Part shown: piece by piece, positions 42,155-52,180 of the stretch
Numbering within the stretch: position 1 is the first letter of the stretch
Layout of the letters: each line of letters opens with the position of its first letter
Notes under the pieces: model-generated
The model's input: only the letters and a program-made list of their open reading frames with translations
Databases searched by the model: none
Told to the model about the DNA's origin: nothing
Made by a program: the position numbers and the translations under genes
DNA from: Comamonadaceae bacterium
GTDB lineage: Bacteria; Pseudomonadota; Gammaproteobacteria; Burkholderiales; Burkholderiaceae_C
NCBI GenBank assembly: GCA_021299875.1
Contig: JAJTEW010000012.1
Coordinates: 1-64,000 of the forward strand
Length of the DNA: 64,000 nt
Direction of reading: 5' to 3'

Positions 42155-42175
42155 CATATCCAGTTCTTGGTTATG
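42155..42175. promoter_or_regulatory. LysR-type dyad in the divergent region
   Basis: CATATCC, seven bases, GGTTATG pairs in 6 of 7 positions and has the LysR size and spacing. It lies about 40 bp before the LysR start and 97 bp before ligJ, so it is the likely binding site for the divergent regulator. Confidence 0.5.
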
Positions 42176-42271
42176 CCTATTTGTTCTAGCTGGTAGATGG
42201 GCCGGGGGCTGGGCTTTGGCGGGATGAACCTGCACAATCTGCGTCAACCCTTTGCCCCATCAGGATTGCCC

Positions 42272-43318
42272 ATGAGCCAAACGAAACCCTTGATCATCGA
42301 CGTGCACGGCCACTACACCACCGCCCCCAAGGCGCTGGAAGTCTGGCGCAACCAGCAAATTGCGGGCATCCAAGACCCCAGCGTCAGCCCCAAAGTTGCC
42401 GATTTGAAGATCAGCGACGACGAACTGCGTGAGAGCATTGAGACCAACCAGCTGGCCAAGATGAAAGAGCGCGGCTCGGACATCACCCTCTTCAGCCCCC
42501 GCGCCAGCTTCATGGCCCACCACATTGGCGACTTCAACGTGTCGAGTACCTGGGCGGCCATTTGCAACGAGCTGTGCTACCGCGTGGCGCAACTCTTTCC
42601 CGACCACTTCGTGCCTGCGGCCATGCTGCCCCAGTCGCCCGGCGTGGACCCCGCCACCTGCATCCCCGAACTGGTCAAGTGTGTGGAGCAATACGGCAAC
42701 GTCGGCATCAACCTGAACCCCGATCCATCTGGCGGCCACTGGACTTCCCCGCCTCTGAGCGACAAGGCTTGGTACCCTATTTATGAAAAGATGGTCGAGT
42801 ACGACATCCCCGCGATGATCCATGTGAGCACCAGCTGCAACAGCTGCTTTCACACCACCGGCGCGCACTACCTGAACGCCGACACCACCGCCTTCATGCA
42901 GTGCCTGACCAGCGATTTGTTCAAGGATTTCCCGACTCTGAAATTCTTGATTCCGCACGGCGGCGGCGCGGTGCCTTACCACTGGGGCCGTTTCCGGGGC
43001 TTGGCGCAAGAACTCAAAAAGCCTTTGTTGTCAGAGCACCTGCTGAACAACATCTTCTTCGATACCTGCGTCTACCACCAGCCCGGCATCGACCTGCTGA
43101 CCAAGGTGATCCCGGTCAAGAACATCTTGTTCGCGTCGGAGATGATTGGCGCGGTGCGCGGCATCGACCCCGAAACCGGTCATTACTTTGACGACACCAA
43201 GCGCTATGTGCAAGCCACGGCCAACCTGAACGACCAAGAGCGCTACATGGTCTACGAAGGCAACGCGCGCCGTGTGTTCAAGCGTCTGGACGATCAGTTG
43301 ACCGCCAAAGGCCTGTGA
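42272..43318 (+). CDS. ligJ: 4-oxalomesaconate hydratase (LigJ/PmdE)
   Basis: 348 residues from the ATG at 42272 (CAGGA ribosome site); the frame is open further upstream. Amidohydrolase-family protein with DVHGHYT (metal-binding HxH), MIHVSTSCNSCFHTTGAHYL, PHGGGAVPYHWGRFRGL and ILFASEMIGAVRGIDP. These match LigJ of the protocatechuate 4,5-cleavage path, which hydrates 4-oxalomesaconate to 4-carboxy-4-hydroxy-2-oxoadipate. First gene of the ring-cleavage operon and 29 bp before ligK. Confidence 0.92.
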   Translation: MSQTKPLIIDVHGHYTTAPKALEVWRNQQIAGIQDPSVSPKVADLKISDDELRESIETNQLAKMKERGSDITLFSPRASFMAHHIGDFNVSSTWAAICNELCYRVAQLFPDHFVPAAMLPQSPGVDPATCIPELVKCVEQYGNVGINLNPDPSGGHWTSPPLSDKAWYPIYEKMVEYDIPAMIHVSTSCNSCFHTTGAHYLNADTTAFMQCLTSDLFKDFPTLKFLIPHGGGAVPYHWGRFRGLAQELKKPLLSEHLLNNIFFDTCVYHQPGIDLLTKVIPVKNILFASEMIGAVRGIDPETGHYFDDTKRYVQATANLNDQERYMVYEGNARRVFKRLDDQLTAKGL

Positions 43319-43347
43319 GCCATTGACTCGTAATTCAGGAGAAAACC

Positions 43348-44031
43348 ATGTACGAACTCGGCGTTGTTTACCGCAACATCACCCGCGCAGACCGCGCAGC
43401 TGCTGACGGCCTGGGCGCACTCGGCTCGGCCACGGTGCACGAGGCCATGGGCCGTGTAGGCCTCATGAAGCCCTCCATGCGACCCATCTATCCCGGTGCG
43501 CAGGTGTCGGGGACTGCCGTGACGGTGCTGCTGCACCCCGGCGACAACTGGATGATGCATGTGGTGGCCGAGCAAATTCAGCCTGGCGACATCGTGGTCG
43601 CGGCCATCACGGCCGATTGCACCGACGGTTATTTTGGTGACCTGCTGGCCACGTCCTTCCAGGCCCGAGGCGCACGCGCTTTGATCATCGACGCCGGGGT
43701 GCGTGATGTGAAAGAGCTGCAAAAGATGAACTTCCCTGCATGGAGCAAAGCCATCAGCAGCAAGGGTTGCATCAAGTCCACCATCGGCTCGGTCAACATC
43801 CCCGTGGTGTGCGCTGGCATGATCGTCCACCCCGGTGACGTGATCGTGGCCGACGACGACGGCGTGGTGTGTGTGCCCCAGGCGCTGGCCACCAAAACGC
43901 TGGCTGCCGCGCAAGCGCGTGAGGCCAACGAAGGTGAAAAACGGGCCAAGCTCGCTGCTGGCGTGCTGGGCCTGGACATGTACAAGATGCGCGAGCCGCT
44001 GGCGGCAGCGGGCCTGAAGTACATCGATTGA
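43348..44031 (+). CDS. ligK: 4-carboxy-4-hydroxy-2-oxoadipate aldolase (LigK/PmdF)
   Basis: 227 residues of the RraA-like aldolase family. Marks: [19 protein letters not shown] at the start and [21 protein letters not shown], with the Asp and Arg that bind the metal and the oxo acid. It splits the aldol product into pyruvate and oxaloacetate, the last step of the pathway. Its place after ligJ is as in the Comamonas pmd operon. A GGAGAA ribosome site precedes the start. Confidence 0.95.
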   Translation: MYELGVVYRNITRADRAAADGLGALGSATVHEAMGRVGLMKPSMRPIYPGAQVSGTAVTVLLHPGDNWMMHVVAEQIQPGDIVVAAITADCTDGYFGDLLATSFQARGARALIIDAGVRDVKELQKMNFPAWSKAISSKGCIKSTIGSVNIPVVCAGMIVHPGDVIVADDDGVVCVPQALATKTLAAAQAREANEGEKRAKLAAGVLGLDMYKMREPLAAAGLKYID

Positions 44032-44090
44032 CCTGACATGTCTGGTCATATCGACCGACCCACCCTACTTCCACAAAAACAGGAGCTGCT

Positions 44091-44894
44091 GTGCACATCA
44101 ACCGAAGATTTTTCAACGCGATCCTGATCGTTGGAGCCGTTCTGATCAGTGGTTGCGCACACTTTCAGTCACCCGCAGATCCCAAAGTCCGTGACGCCCT
44201 GGCCCCTACGGGCACCCTGCGCGTCGGTGTCTACCAAGGCAGCCCCACTTCCTTGGTGGTCGACGCAAAAACAGGCCAACGCGCAGGTGTGGCAGGGGAC
44301 ATGGGTCCTCTTCTGGCTCAAAAACTCGGTGTGCCCGTCCAGGTGGTGGAGTTTCCAAGGCTGGCGCTTGTGCTGGATGCGCTCAAAACAGGTCAAGTTG
44401 ATTTCACCGTGACCAATGCGACCGAAGCGCGTGCGCGCGACATGGACTTCACCCGTCCGCTTGTGCAGTTGGAGTTGGGGTATTTGGTGATGAACGACTC
44501 GTCCATCAAACAAATTGAGCAGCTTGACCGCGCTGGTGTCAGGGTCGGCGTGAGCCAGGGCAGCACTTCGCAGGGGGTATTGACCCGTGAATTCAAAAAC
44601 GCCAGCGTCGTTCCGGCGGCGAGCCTGAAACAGGCGCAAGACATGCTCAGGCAAAAGAGCATCGATGCCTTTGCCACCAACAAGGGCATTTTGTTCGAAA
44701 TGTCCGATGAGTTGGCAGGTTCCCGGGTTCTTAACGGACGCTGGGGCCTGGAAAATCTGGCCATCGCCATACCCAAAGGCCGCGATGCCGGGCGCGCCTA
44801 TGTCAATGCCTTTGCAGAACAGGTCCGTGAAAACGGCCAATTGCAAAAATCTGTGAAACGGGCGGGTTTGCGTGGCACCACATCGGCGCCTTGA
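44091..44894 (+). CDS. Periplasmic amino-acid-type (family 3) solute-binding lipoprotein
   Basis: 267 residues from a GTG with a strong AGGAG site. The first 22 residues are a lipoprotein signal with the lipobox LISGC, so it is anchored in a membrane on the periplasmic side. The remainder is family 3 binding protein: LRVGVYQGSPTSLVVDAKTGQRAGVAGDMGPLLAQKLGVPVQVVEF in character, with the usual hinge and TRPLVQLELGYLVM. No permease or ATPase gene is adjacent. It lies between ligK and ligI, 59 and 33 bp away, and could bind a carboxylated intermediate or act as a sensor part. Function unknown. Confidence 0.85.
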   Translation: MHINRRFFNAILIVGAVLISGCAHFQSPADPKVRDALAPTGTLRVGVYQGSPTSLVVDAKTGQRAGVAGDMGPLLAQKLGVPVQVVEFPRLALVLDALKTGQVDFTVTNATEARARDMDFTRPLVQLELGYLVMNDSSIKQIEQLDRAGVRVGVSQGSTSQGVLTREFKNASVVPAASLKQAQDMLRQKSIDAFATNKGILFEMSDELAGSRVLNGRWGLENLAIAIPKGRDAGRAYVNAFAEQVRENGQLQKSVKRAGLRGTTSAP

Positions 44895-44927
44895 ACCCTG
44901 GATCATCTGTTCTGACGGAAAAATTTC

Positions 44928-45866
44928 ATGAGCAAACCTACAACGGGTGACTTCACCAAAACCGCTGGCTGGATGGACTGGTATTCCGGTCCAACCCGGC
45001 CCACATTCAAGTTGCCGGCAGGCGCGGTCGATGCGCACTGCCATGTGTTTGGTCCGGGTGCTGAATTTCCTTACGCACCCGAGCGCAAATACACACCGTG
45101 TGATGCCAGCAAGCAGCAGCTGTTTGCATTGCGTGACCACCTGGGCTTTGCGCGCAATGTGATCGTGCAGGCCACTTGCCACGGCGCGGACAACCGCGCC
45201 ATGGTGGATGCGTGTCTGCGCAGTGGTGGCAAGGCCCGTGGTGTGGCCACGGTCAAGCGCAGCGTGACCGACGAAGAAATTCAGGCCATGCACGACGCAG
45301 GTGTGCGCGGTGTGCGCTTCAATTTCGTCAAGCGGTTGGTGGACTTCACGCCCAAGGACGAGCTGATGGAGATCGCGGGCCGCATCCAGAAATGGGGCTG
45401 GCATGTGGTGATCTACTTTGAAGCGGTGGACCTGCCTGAGCTTTGGGACTTCTTCACCGCGCTGCCCACCACCGTGGTGGTGGACCACATGGGCCGCCCT
45501 GATGTGTCTTTGCCGGTGGACGGACCGCAGTTTGCGCTGTTCCAGAAGTTCATGCGCGAGCACAGCAATGTGTGGAGCAAGGTGTCTTGCCCAGAGCGGC
45601 TGTCAGTGACTGGTCCCAAGGCTTTGAACGGCGAGCAAAACGCGTACCAAGACGTGATCCCGTTTGCCAAGCGGATCGTCGAGGAGTTCCCCGACCGCGT
45701 GCTTTGGGGCACCGACTGGCCGCACCCCAACTTGAAAGACCACATGCCCGACGATGGCCTGTTGGTCGATTTCATCCCGCACATTGCCCCCACGGCAGCG
45801 TTGCAAAAAAAGCTGCTGGTGGACAACCCGATGCGGCTTTACTGGCCTGAAGAATCGAAAGGCTGA
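44928..45866 (+). CDS. ligI: 2-pyrone-4,6-dicarboxylate hydrolase (LigI/PmdD)
   Basis: 312 residues, amidohydrolase-2 family, with VDAHCHVFGPG (HxH), VVDHMGRPD and LWGTDWPHPN, the metal and substrate residues known in LigI. It opens the pyrone lactone to 4-oxalomesaconate. It lies three bases before ligA, so it is part of the same transcript. The order ligJ, ligK, lipoprotein gene, ligI, ligA, ligB, ligC equals the Comamonas order except for the inserted lipoprotein gene. Confidence 0.95.
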   Translation: MSKPTTGDFTKTAGWMDWYSGPTRPTFKLPAGAVDAHCHVFGPGAEFPYAPERKYTPCDASKQQLFALRDHLGFARNVIVQATCHGADNRAMVDACLRSGGKARGVATVKRSVTDEEIQAMHDAGVRGVRFNFVKRLVDFTPKDELMEIAGRIQKWGWHVVIYFEAVDLPELWDFFTALPTTVVVDHMGRPDVSLPVDGPQFALFQKFMREHSNVWSKVSCPERLSVTGPKALNGEQNAYQDVIPFAKRIVEEFPDRVLWGTDWPHPNLKDHMPDDGLLVDFIPHIAPTAALQKKLLVDNPMRLYWPEESKG

Positions 45867-45869
45867 ATC

Positions 45870-47188
<1,319 letters not shown>

Positions 47189-47200
47189 GAGACTTCACCC

Positions 47201-48154
47201 ATGAGCAAAACCATCAAAGTCGCCCTCGCTGGCGCGGGTGCCTTCGGCATCAAACATTTGGACGGCATTCAAAATATCGACGGCGTTGAAGTCGTCTCGC
47301 TGATTGGGCGCGAGTTCACCAAAACCCAAGAGGTGGCGAACAAATACGGCATTGGCCATGTCACCACCGAACTGAGTGAATCGCTGGCCCTGAAAGAAGT
47401 CGACGCCGTCATCCTGTGCACCCCCACGCAGATGCACGCCAGTCAGACCCTGGCTTGCTTGAATGCGGGCAAGCATGTGCAGGTCGAGATCCCTCTGTGC
47501 GACGTGTACAAGGAAGGCCAGGAAGTGCTGCGCGTGCAACAGCAAACCGGGCTGGTGGCCATGGTGGGCCACACCCGGCGCTTCAACCCCAGTCATCAGT
47601 GGGTCAACCACAAAATCAAGGCGGGCGAGTTCAACATCCAGCAAATGGATGTGCAGACTTATTTTTTTCGCCGCACCAATATGAATGCGCTGGGCCAGGC
47701 CCGCAGCTGGACCGACCACCTGCTGTGGCACCACGCCGCGCACACGGTGGACCTGTTCGCTTACCAGTGCGGCAGCCCCATCGTCAAAGCCAACGCGGTG
47801 CAAGGCCCGATACACCCCACGCTGGGCATTGCCATGGACATGAGCATCCAGCTGCAAACGGCCCATGGTGCGATTTGCACACTCAGCTTGAGTTTCAACA
47901 ACGATGGCCCCTTGGGTACCTACTTCCGCTACATCGGCGACAACGGCACGTATTTGGCGCGTTATGACGATTTGTTCACTGGCAAGGAAGAGCAAATTGA
48001 TGTGTCCCAAGTGGCGGTGTCGATGAACGGCATTGAGCTGCAAGACCGCGAATTTTTTGCCGCGATCCGTGAGGGCCGTGAGCCCAATTCGAGCATTGCT
48101 CAGGTCTTGCCTTGCTACCAGGTCTTGCACGACCTCGAGCAGCAATTGGCTTGA
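47201..48154 (+). CDS. ligC: 4-carboxy-2-hydroxymuconate-6-semialdehyde dehydrogenase
   Basis: 317 residues of the Gfo/Idh/MocA family, with the Rossmann start IKVALAGAGAFGIKHLDGI, VDAVILCTPTQMHASQTLACL, and a mid-protein VGHTRRFNPSHQWVNHKI. It oxidises the hemiacetal form of the semialdehyde to 2-pyrone-4,6-dicarboxylate with NAD(P). It lies 12 bp after ligB and two bases before an MFS gene. Confidence 0.95.
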   Translation: MSKTIKVALAGAGAFGIKHLDGIQNIDGVEVVSLIGREFTKTQEVANKYGIGHVTTELSESLALKEVDAVILCTPTQMHASQTLACLNAGKHVQVEIPLCDVYKEGQEVLRVQQQTGLVAMVGHTRRFNPSHQWVNHKIKAGEFNIQQMDVQTYFFRRTNMNALGQARSWTDHLLWHHAAHTVDLFAYQCGSPIVKANAVQGPIHPTLGIAMDMSIQLQTAHGAICTLSLSFNNDGPLGTYFRYIGDNGTYLARYDDLFTGKEEQIDVSQVAVSMNGIELQDREFFAAIREGREPNSSIAQVLPCYQVLHDLEQQLA

Positions 48155-48156
48155 GC

Positions 48157-49335
48157 ATGCTCAGTTTGACGCCTGCGCAAGAACGCCAACATCTTCAGTT
48201 GTTGGGTCTGGCGGGCTTTGCCAGCATGGCGTCGATGCGCATTTGCGACCCGATGCTGGTGGTGCTCAGCGAGGAGTTCCAAGTCAGCACCGGCGACGCT
48301 TCGGCGGTGGTCTCGGTTTATGCCGTGGTGTACGGACTTTCGCAGCTGGTTTTCGGGCCCTTAGGGGACCGCTTTGGCAAATTGCGGGTGGTGTCTTTGG
48401 CGGTCTTAGCGTGTGCAGTGTTCAGCGCCATCACCGCACTGTCTTTCAGCCTGCCCATGCTGGTCATCATGCGCGGCTTCATGGGGGCGGCGACGGCGGG
48501 GGTAATTCCGCTGGCCATGGCGTGGGTGGGAGACCGCGTGCCCTATGAGCGGCGTCAGGAAACTCTGGCCAAACTCATGAGTGCCACGGTGATCGGCATG
48601 ATGAGCGGCTTGTGGTTTGGTGGCTTGACTGCCGACACTTTGGGCTGGCGTGGTGCATTTGTGGTCTTGGCGATCTTGTTCGCCCTATCGGCTGGGCTGC
48701 TGCTCAAGCTGCTGCGGGGTCAGGCCATGCCCGTGTCAGCGGATGCGCCCGGTTTGTGGGCCTCTTTTCGCAACACCGGGCAGTTGTTGGCCACGCCGCG
48801 TGTGCGTTGGGTGCTGGGTGTCACGGCGACCGAGGGCGCCTTGGTGTTTGGCACCATGGCTTTCATGCCCACGCACTTGCACCAGCACTATGGCTTGAGT
48901 GTGGTGGCCGCAGGTTCGGTGATGATGCTGTATGGCGTGGGCGGCTTGCTCTACAGCCAAATGGCGCGGCGTTGGTTGGCTTGGTTGGGTGAGCGCGGCT
49001 TGGCTAAAACAGGGGCTGGTTTGGTGGCCTCGGGCATGCTTTTACTGGCGTGGGGTGCTTCGCCCTGGATGGGCATGTTGGCCTGCTTCATGGCAGGGCT
49101 TGGCTTTTACATGTTGCACAACACCTTGCAAGTGCAAGCCACCCAAATGGCGCCAGCCGCTCGGGGCACTGCCGTCACTTTGTTCGCCAGCTCGCTGTTT
49201 TTTGGCCAATCCACCGGTGTCTTATGGATGGCACAAAGTGTGGACATGGGCTGGCTGGCCTACGCCTTCAGTGCAGCGGCTGTCGGTGTGGTGGTCTTGG
49301 GGGGAGTGGTTTACCACTTGGTGGGGCGGCACTGA
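48157..49335 (+). CDS. MFS transporter (possibly protocatechuate or related acid)
   Basis: 392 residues from the ATG at 48157, two bases after ligC. About 12 transmembrane helices. Motif A is present as FGPLGDRFGKLRVVS, and an AMAWVGDRVPYERRQETLAKLMSATVIGMMSG region follows in the central loop position. MFS exporters and importers of this shape (DHA1-like) are hard to assign; the place after ligC suggests uptake of an aromatic acid as PmdK does in Comamonas, but an exporter is also possible. Confidence 0.85.
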   Translation: MLSLTPAQERQHLQLLGLAGFASMASMRICDPMLVVLSEEFQVSTGDASAVVSVYAVVYGLSQLVFGPLGDRFGKLRVVSLAVLACAVFSAITALSFSLPMLVIMRGFMGAATAGVIPLAMAWVGDRVPYERRQETLAKLMSATVIGMMSGLWFGGLTADTLGWRGAFVVLAILFALSAGLLLKLLRGQAMPVSADAPGLWASFRNTGQLLATPRVRWVLGVTATEGALVFGTMAFMPTHLHQHYGLSVVAAGSVMMLYGVGGLLYSQMARRWLAWLGERGLAKTGAGLVASGMLLLAWGASPWMGMLACFMAGLGFYMLHNTLQVQATQMAPAARGTAVTLFASSLFFGQSTGVLWMAQSVDMGWLAYAFSAAAVGVVVLGGVVYHLVGRH

Positions 49336-49386
49336 TGGCTGCCCATTTCAAGCGATAAGATCACCGCCATCTTTTTGAGAAACCCC

Positions 49387-50229
49387 ATGACCGATCCGAT
49401 TCCCGACCGTTATGCCGTCATCGGCAACCCCATTGAACAAAGCAAATCGCCCTTCATCCACACCGCGTTTGCGCAGCTCACGGGTCAAGTCATGGACTAC
49501 TCCAAGCTGTTCGCCCCTTTGGATGGGTTTGCTGCAGCAGTGGATGCATTCCGAGTCAGTGGAGGTCACGGCATGAACGTGACTGCACCCTTCAAGTTGG
49601 ACGCTTTTGCTTACGCCACCCACCTCGCGCCCAGCGCGCAAATGGCCGGTGCCGTGAATGCCATGAAGTTCGAGGGCGACAAGGTGTATGCCGAAAATTT
49701 TGACGGCGTGGGCCTGGTGCGCGATTTGGTGTGCAACTTGCAGTGTCCGCTGCAAGGGCGGCGGGTTTTGATTTTGGGGGCGGGGGGCGCCACGCGTGGG
49801 GCTTTGTTGCCGCTGTTGGCCGAGCAGCCTGCCGAACTCGTGATCGTCAACCGCACCGTGGCCAAAGCGCAGGCGCTGGCGACATTGGCGTACCAACATC
49901 AAACCGGCAAGGTGCCGGTGACGGGTGTGGGTTATGAAGCTTTACAGGGTGTGTTCGATGTGGTGCTCAACGCCAGCTCATCCAGCCTGACGGCCGAGTT
50001 GCCGCCCTTGCCCGCGAGCGTGTTTGGCACCGGTGGCTTGGCTTATGACCTGACCTATGGCAAAGGCCTGACCCCTTTTCTGAAACTGGCACAGCAAGCG
50101 GGCGTGACCCACCTGGCCGATGGTGTGGGCATGTTGGCCGAACAAGCCGCCGAGGCCTTTGCTTGGTGGCGCGGCATCAGGCCCGACACGGCTGCAGTCA
50201 TCCACAAGCTGACGGTGCCTTTGGTGTGA
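49387..50229 (+). CDS. aroE: Shikimate dehydrogenase
   Basis: 280 residues from the ATG at 49387; a TTG codon 12 bases earlier is an unlikely start. Motifs: YAVIGNPIEQSKSPFIH (substrate site), HGMNVTAPFKLDAF with the catalytic lysine, ENFDGVGL in the place of NTDG, and the cofactor loop ILGAGGATRGALLPLL. It reduces 3-dehydroshikimate to shikimate in aromatic amino acid synthesis. It lies 51 bp after the MFS gene on the same strand; a peripheral role with dehydroshikimate catabolism (towards protocatechuate) is conceivable but not needed. Confidence 0.93.
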   Translation: MTDPIPDRYAVIGNPIEQSKSPFIHTAFAQLTGQVMDYSKLFAPLDGFAAAVDAFRVSGGHGMNVTAPFKLDAFAYATHLAPSAQMAGAVNAMKFEGDKVYAENFDGVGLVRDLVCNLQCPLQGRRVLILGAGGATRGALLPLLAEQPAELVIVNRTVAKAQALATLAYQHQTGKVPVTGVGYEALQGVFDVVLNASSSSLTAELPPLPASVFGTGGLAYDLTYGKGLTPFLKLAQQAGVTHLADGVGMLAEQAAEAFAWWRGIRPDTAAVIHKLTVPLV

Positions 50230-50282
50230 GCTGAGCCTGCAAAAGTTTGTCCTGGATGGGGTATCGTGTTTGTTTTGAATCC

Positions 50283-50687
50283 ATGAAAGAACGCATGAAA
50301 ATGCTTTACCGCTTGCTGATGGTTTGCGCCGCTGTCGGGACTGCGCCGGCTTGGGCCTCGGGCGAGGGCACTTACAAGGCCGTTTGTGCCAGTTGCCACG
50401 GGCAGGCTTTCCCCAAGTCTCCGCAGTTGGGCAACAAAACCCAATGGGCTCCATTGATCCGTGAAGGCCAAGTCACCCTCACCGCACATGGTTATGTGGG
50501 GGTCAGAGGCATGCCCGCCAAAGGCGGCCAACCCGACTTGACGCTGGAGGCCTTTGCCGAAGCCTTGAACCACATGGTCAACCAGTCTGGCGGCAATTGG
50601 AAAACACCGGATGCCAAAACCTTGCAGGCCATGCAAGCCGAGGTGGCCAAGCGCCAAAAATCCAAAGCCTCCAAAGCAGGCGGATAA
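50283..50687 (+). CDS. Small c-type cytochrome, single haem
   Basis: About 134 residues from the ATG at 50283 (an ATG four codons later is possible). A signal peptide (LYRLLMVCAAVGTAPAWA) precedes one haem site CASCH and a later methionine candidate in RGMPAKGG. The shape is that of the cytochrome c5-like family, a periplasmic electron carrier. No adjoining redox partner is visible, and it is convergent with the dehydrogenase gene 18 bp away. Confidence 0.85.
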   Translation: MKERMKMLYRLLMVCAAVGTAPAWASGEGTYKAVCASCHGQAFPKSPQLGNKTQWAPLIREGQVTLTAHGYVGVRGMPAKGGQPDLTLEAFAEALNHMVNQSGGNWKTPDAKTLQAMQAEVAKRQKSKASKAGG

Positions 50688-50705
50688 AGCGCAGCCAAGG
50701 CGCTC

Positions 50706-51587
50706 TCAAGACCCTGACCGCTTTGCCAGCAGCGTGACCAACTCCGGCACCAGGGCGTTCGGGTCGCCTTCATGGCAAGCCGTTTGCAGCGTGTTTTGGA
50801 TGGCCGCAGCCACCGTGCGCTCGGCCTGTGTGTCGCTGGCCATCTGGTGGTAATAGCTCAGGTCCTTGAGCGCATTGCTCATGCTGAACCGCAGGCCCGA
50901 GGTGTCGCCTGCCGTCAGCATGGGTTTGAGGCGATCGAGTGCCGCGCCCCATCCGCCGCCTTTGGACAGCACTTCCACAAAAGTGTGGGTGTCGACCCCC
51001 GCCCGTTGCGCGCACGCGGCAGCCTCGGCCAGCAACGTGACGGTGCCCAGCGACACATAGTTGTGCAAGAGCTTCATGCGGTGGCCCGAGCCAATCGGAC
51101 CGGTGTGCACGATGTTCTCGGCAAAGCAGGTCAAGATGGGTTTGCAGCGTTCAAACAAAGCCGCGTCGCCACCCACCAGCAAATTCAGCCGACCTTCTGC
51201 GGCTTCTTTGGGGGTGCGCGTCATGGGCGAATCGAGGAACTGACCGCCCTGAGCGATGACCAAGGCTGCGACTTTTTCAGTCGAAGCGGGCACGGCGGTG
51301 GAGCAGTCGATGACGATGGTGCCAGGCCGCAGGCCTTTCAAGACACCGTCCTCACCCAGCAGCACCGCCTCGACCTGGGGTGTGCCGGTCACGCACAAGA
51401 TGATCACATCCGATTGCGCGGCCAGGGACTGGGGTGTGGCGCAGGTGCGGGCGCCTGCGGCCAGCAGGGCGTCCAGCGGCTGGTTGCCGGGGTGCTCCAG
51501 CACCGTCAGGCTTTGCCCGTGCTTGAGCAAGTTGCTGGCGATGCCGTGGCCCATCATGCCGATGCCGATCATGCCGATGGATGTCAT
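50706..51587 (-). CDS. 3-hydroxyisobutyrate dehydrogenase-like NAD(P) oxidoreductase
   Basis: 293 residues of the beta-hydroxyacid dehydrogenase family: SIGMIGIGMMGHGIASNLLKHG for the cofactor loop, DSPMTRTPKEAAEGRLNLLVGG for the substrate loop and GSGHRMKLLHNYVSLG with the catalytic lysine. The substrate (hydroxyisobutyrate, tartronate or other) is not readable. A 126-bp region separates it from dgkA, which is on the same strand. Confidence 0.9.
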   Translation of the reverse strand: MTSIGMIGIGMMGHGIASNLLKHGQSLTVLEHPGNQPLDALLAAGARTCATPQSLAAQSDVIILCVTGTPQVEAVLLGEDGVLKGLRPGTIVIDCSTAVPASTEKVAALVIAQGGQFLDSPMTRTPKEAAEGRLNLLVGGDAALFERCKPILTCFAENIVHTGPIGSGHRMKLLHNYVSLGTVTLLAEAAACAQRAGVDTHTFVEVLSKGGGWGAALDRLKPMLTAGDTSGLRFSMSNALKDLSYYHQMASDTQAERTVAAAIQNTLQTACHEGDPNALVPELVTLLAKRSGS

Positions 51588-51713
51588 GGGGTGTTCCTAG
51601 CCGTTGCGAAAAAGCTGACTTTAGCCGCGTGGTTTGAGAACGCCAGTCTCGTGATTGACTCCGCAACAAAGGTAAAAATCCAAGGGTTTGGACCCCTGCA
51701 AGGCCCACTGGAG

Positions 51714-52100
51714 TCAGTTCATCCACCAACGCCACAAGGCACTCAGCCAAACGCCCGCACACAGCAGCAGGCTGAGCAAGACAGCGGCGCTGGCCGTGTC
51801 TTTGGCGCGTTTGGACTGGGCATGCCACTCGGAACCCGTGCGGTCTATGGCCGATTCCACCGCGGTATTGAGCAACTCAACCACCAGCACCGCCACGACC
51901 ACGCCAATCAACAACACCGTTTCGGTCCAGCTTTGACCCAAGTACCAAGCACCAGGCAAGACCAACAAGGCCAAGATGGCTTCTTGCCTGAAGGCGGGCT
52001 CGCCCCAGCCGGCCCGCAAACCGTCGATGGAGTAAAAAAAAGCGTGCCAAACCCTTGACAGGCCTTGGCGTTTGGGAGCGACCGTTTCTTCGTTGTTCAT
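51714..52100 (-). CDS. dgkA: Diacylglycerol kinase
   Basis: 128 residues with three predicted transmembrane helices and the prokaryotic DgkA core: RQEAILALLVLP and VVAVLVVELLNTAVESAIDRTGSEWHAQSKRAKDTASAAVLL in character, where the Glu and Asn/Asp pattern is catalytic. It phosphorylates diacylglycerol that arises when phospholipid head groups are transferred to periplasmic glucans. It lies 80 bp after the tadC remnant on the same strand. Confidence 0.95.
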   Translation of the reverse strand: MNNEETVAPKRQGLSRVWHAFFYSIDGLRAGWGEPAFRQEAILALLVLPGAWYLGQSWTETVLLIGVVVAVLVVELLNTAVESAIDRTGSEWHAQSKRAKDTASAAVLLSLLLCAGVWLSALWRWWMN

Positions 52101-52180
52101 GTGAGCGTCAGAGAGTTCAAGACTTACAGCCTACGGGCGATATGTTAACTGCGTCTAATCTGCCAACCGCTTGGCTCTTC

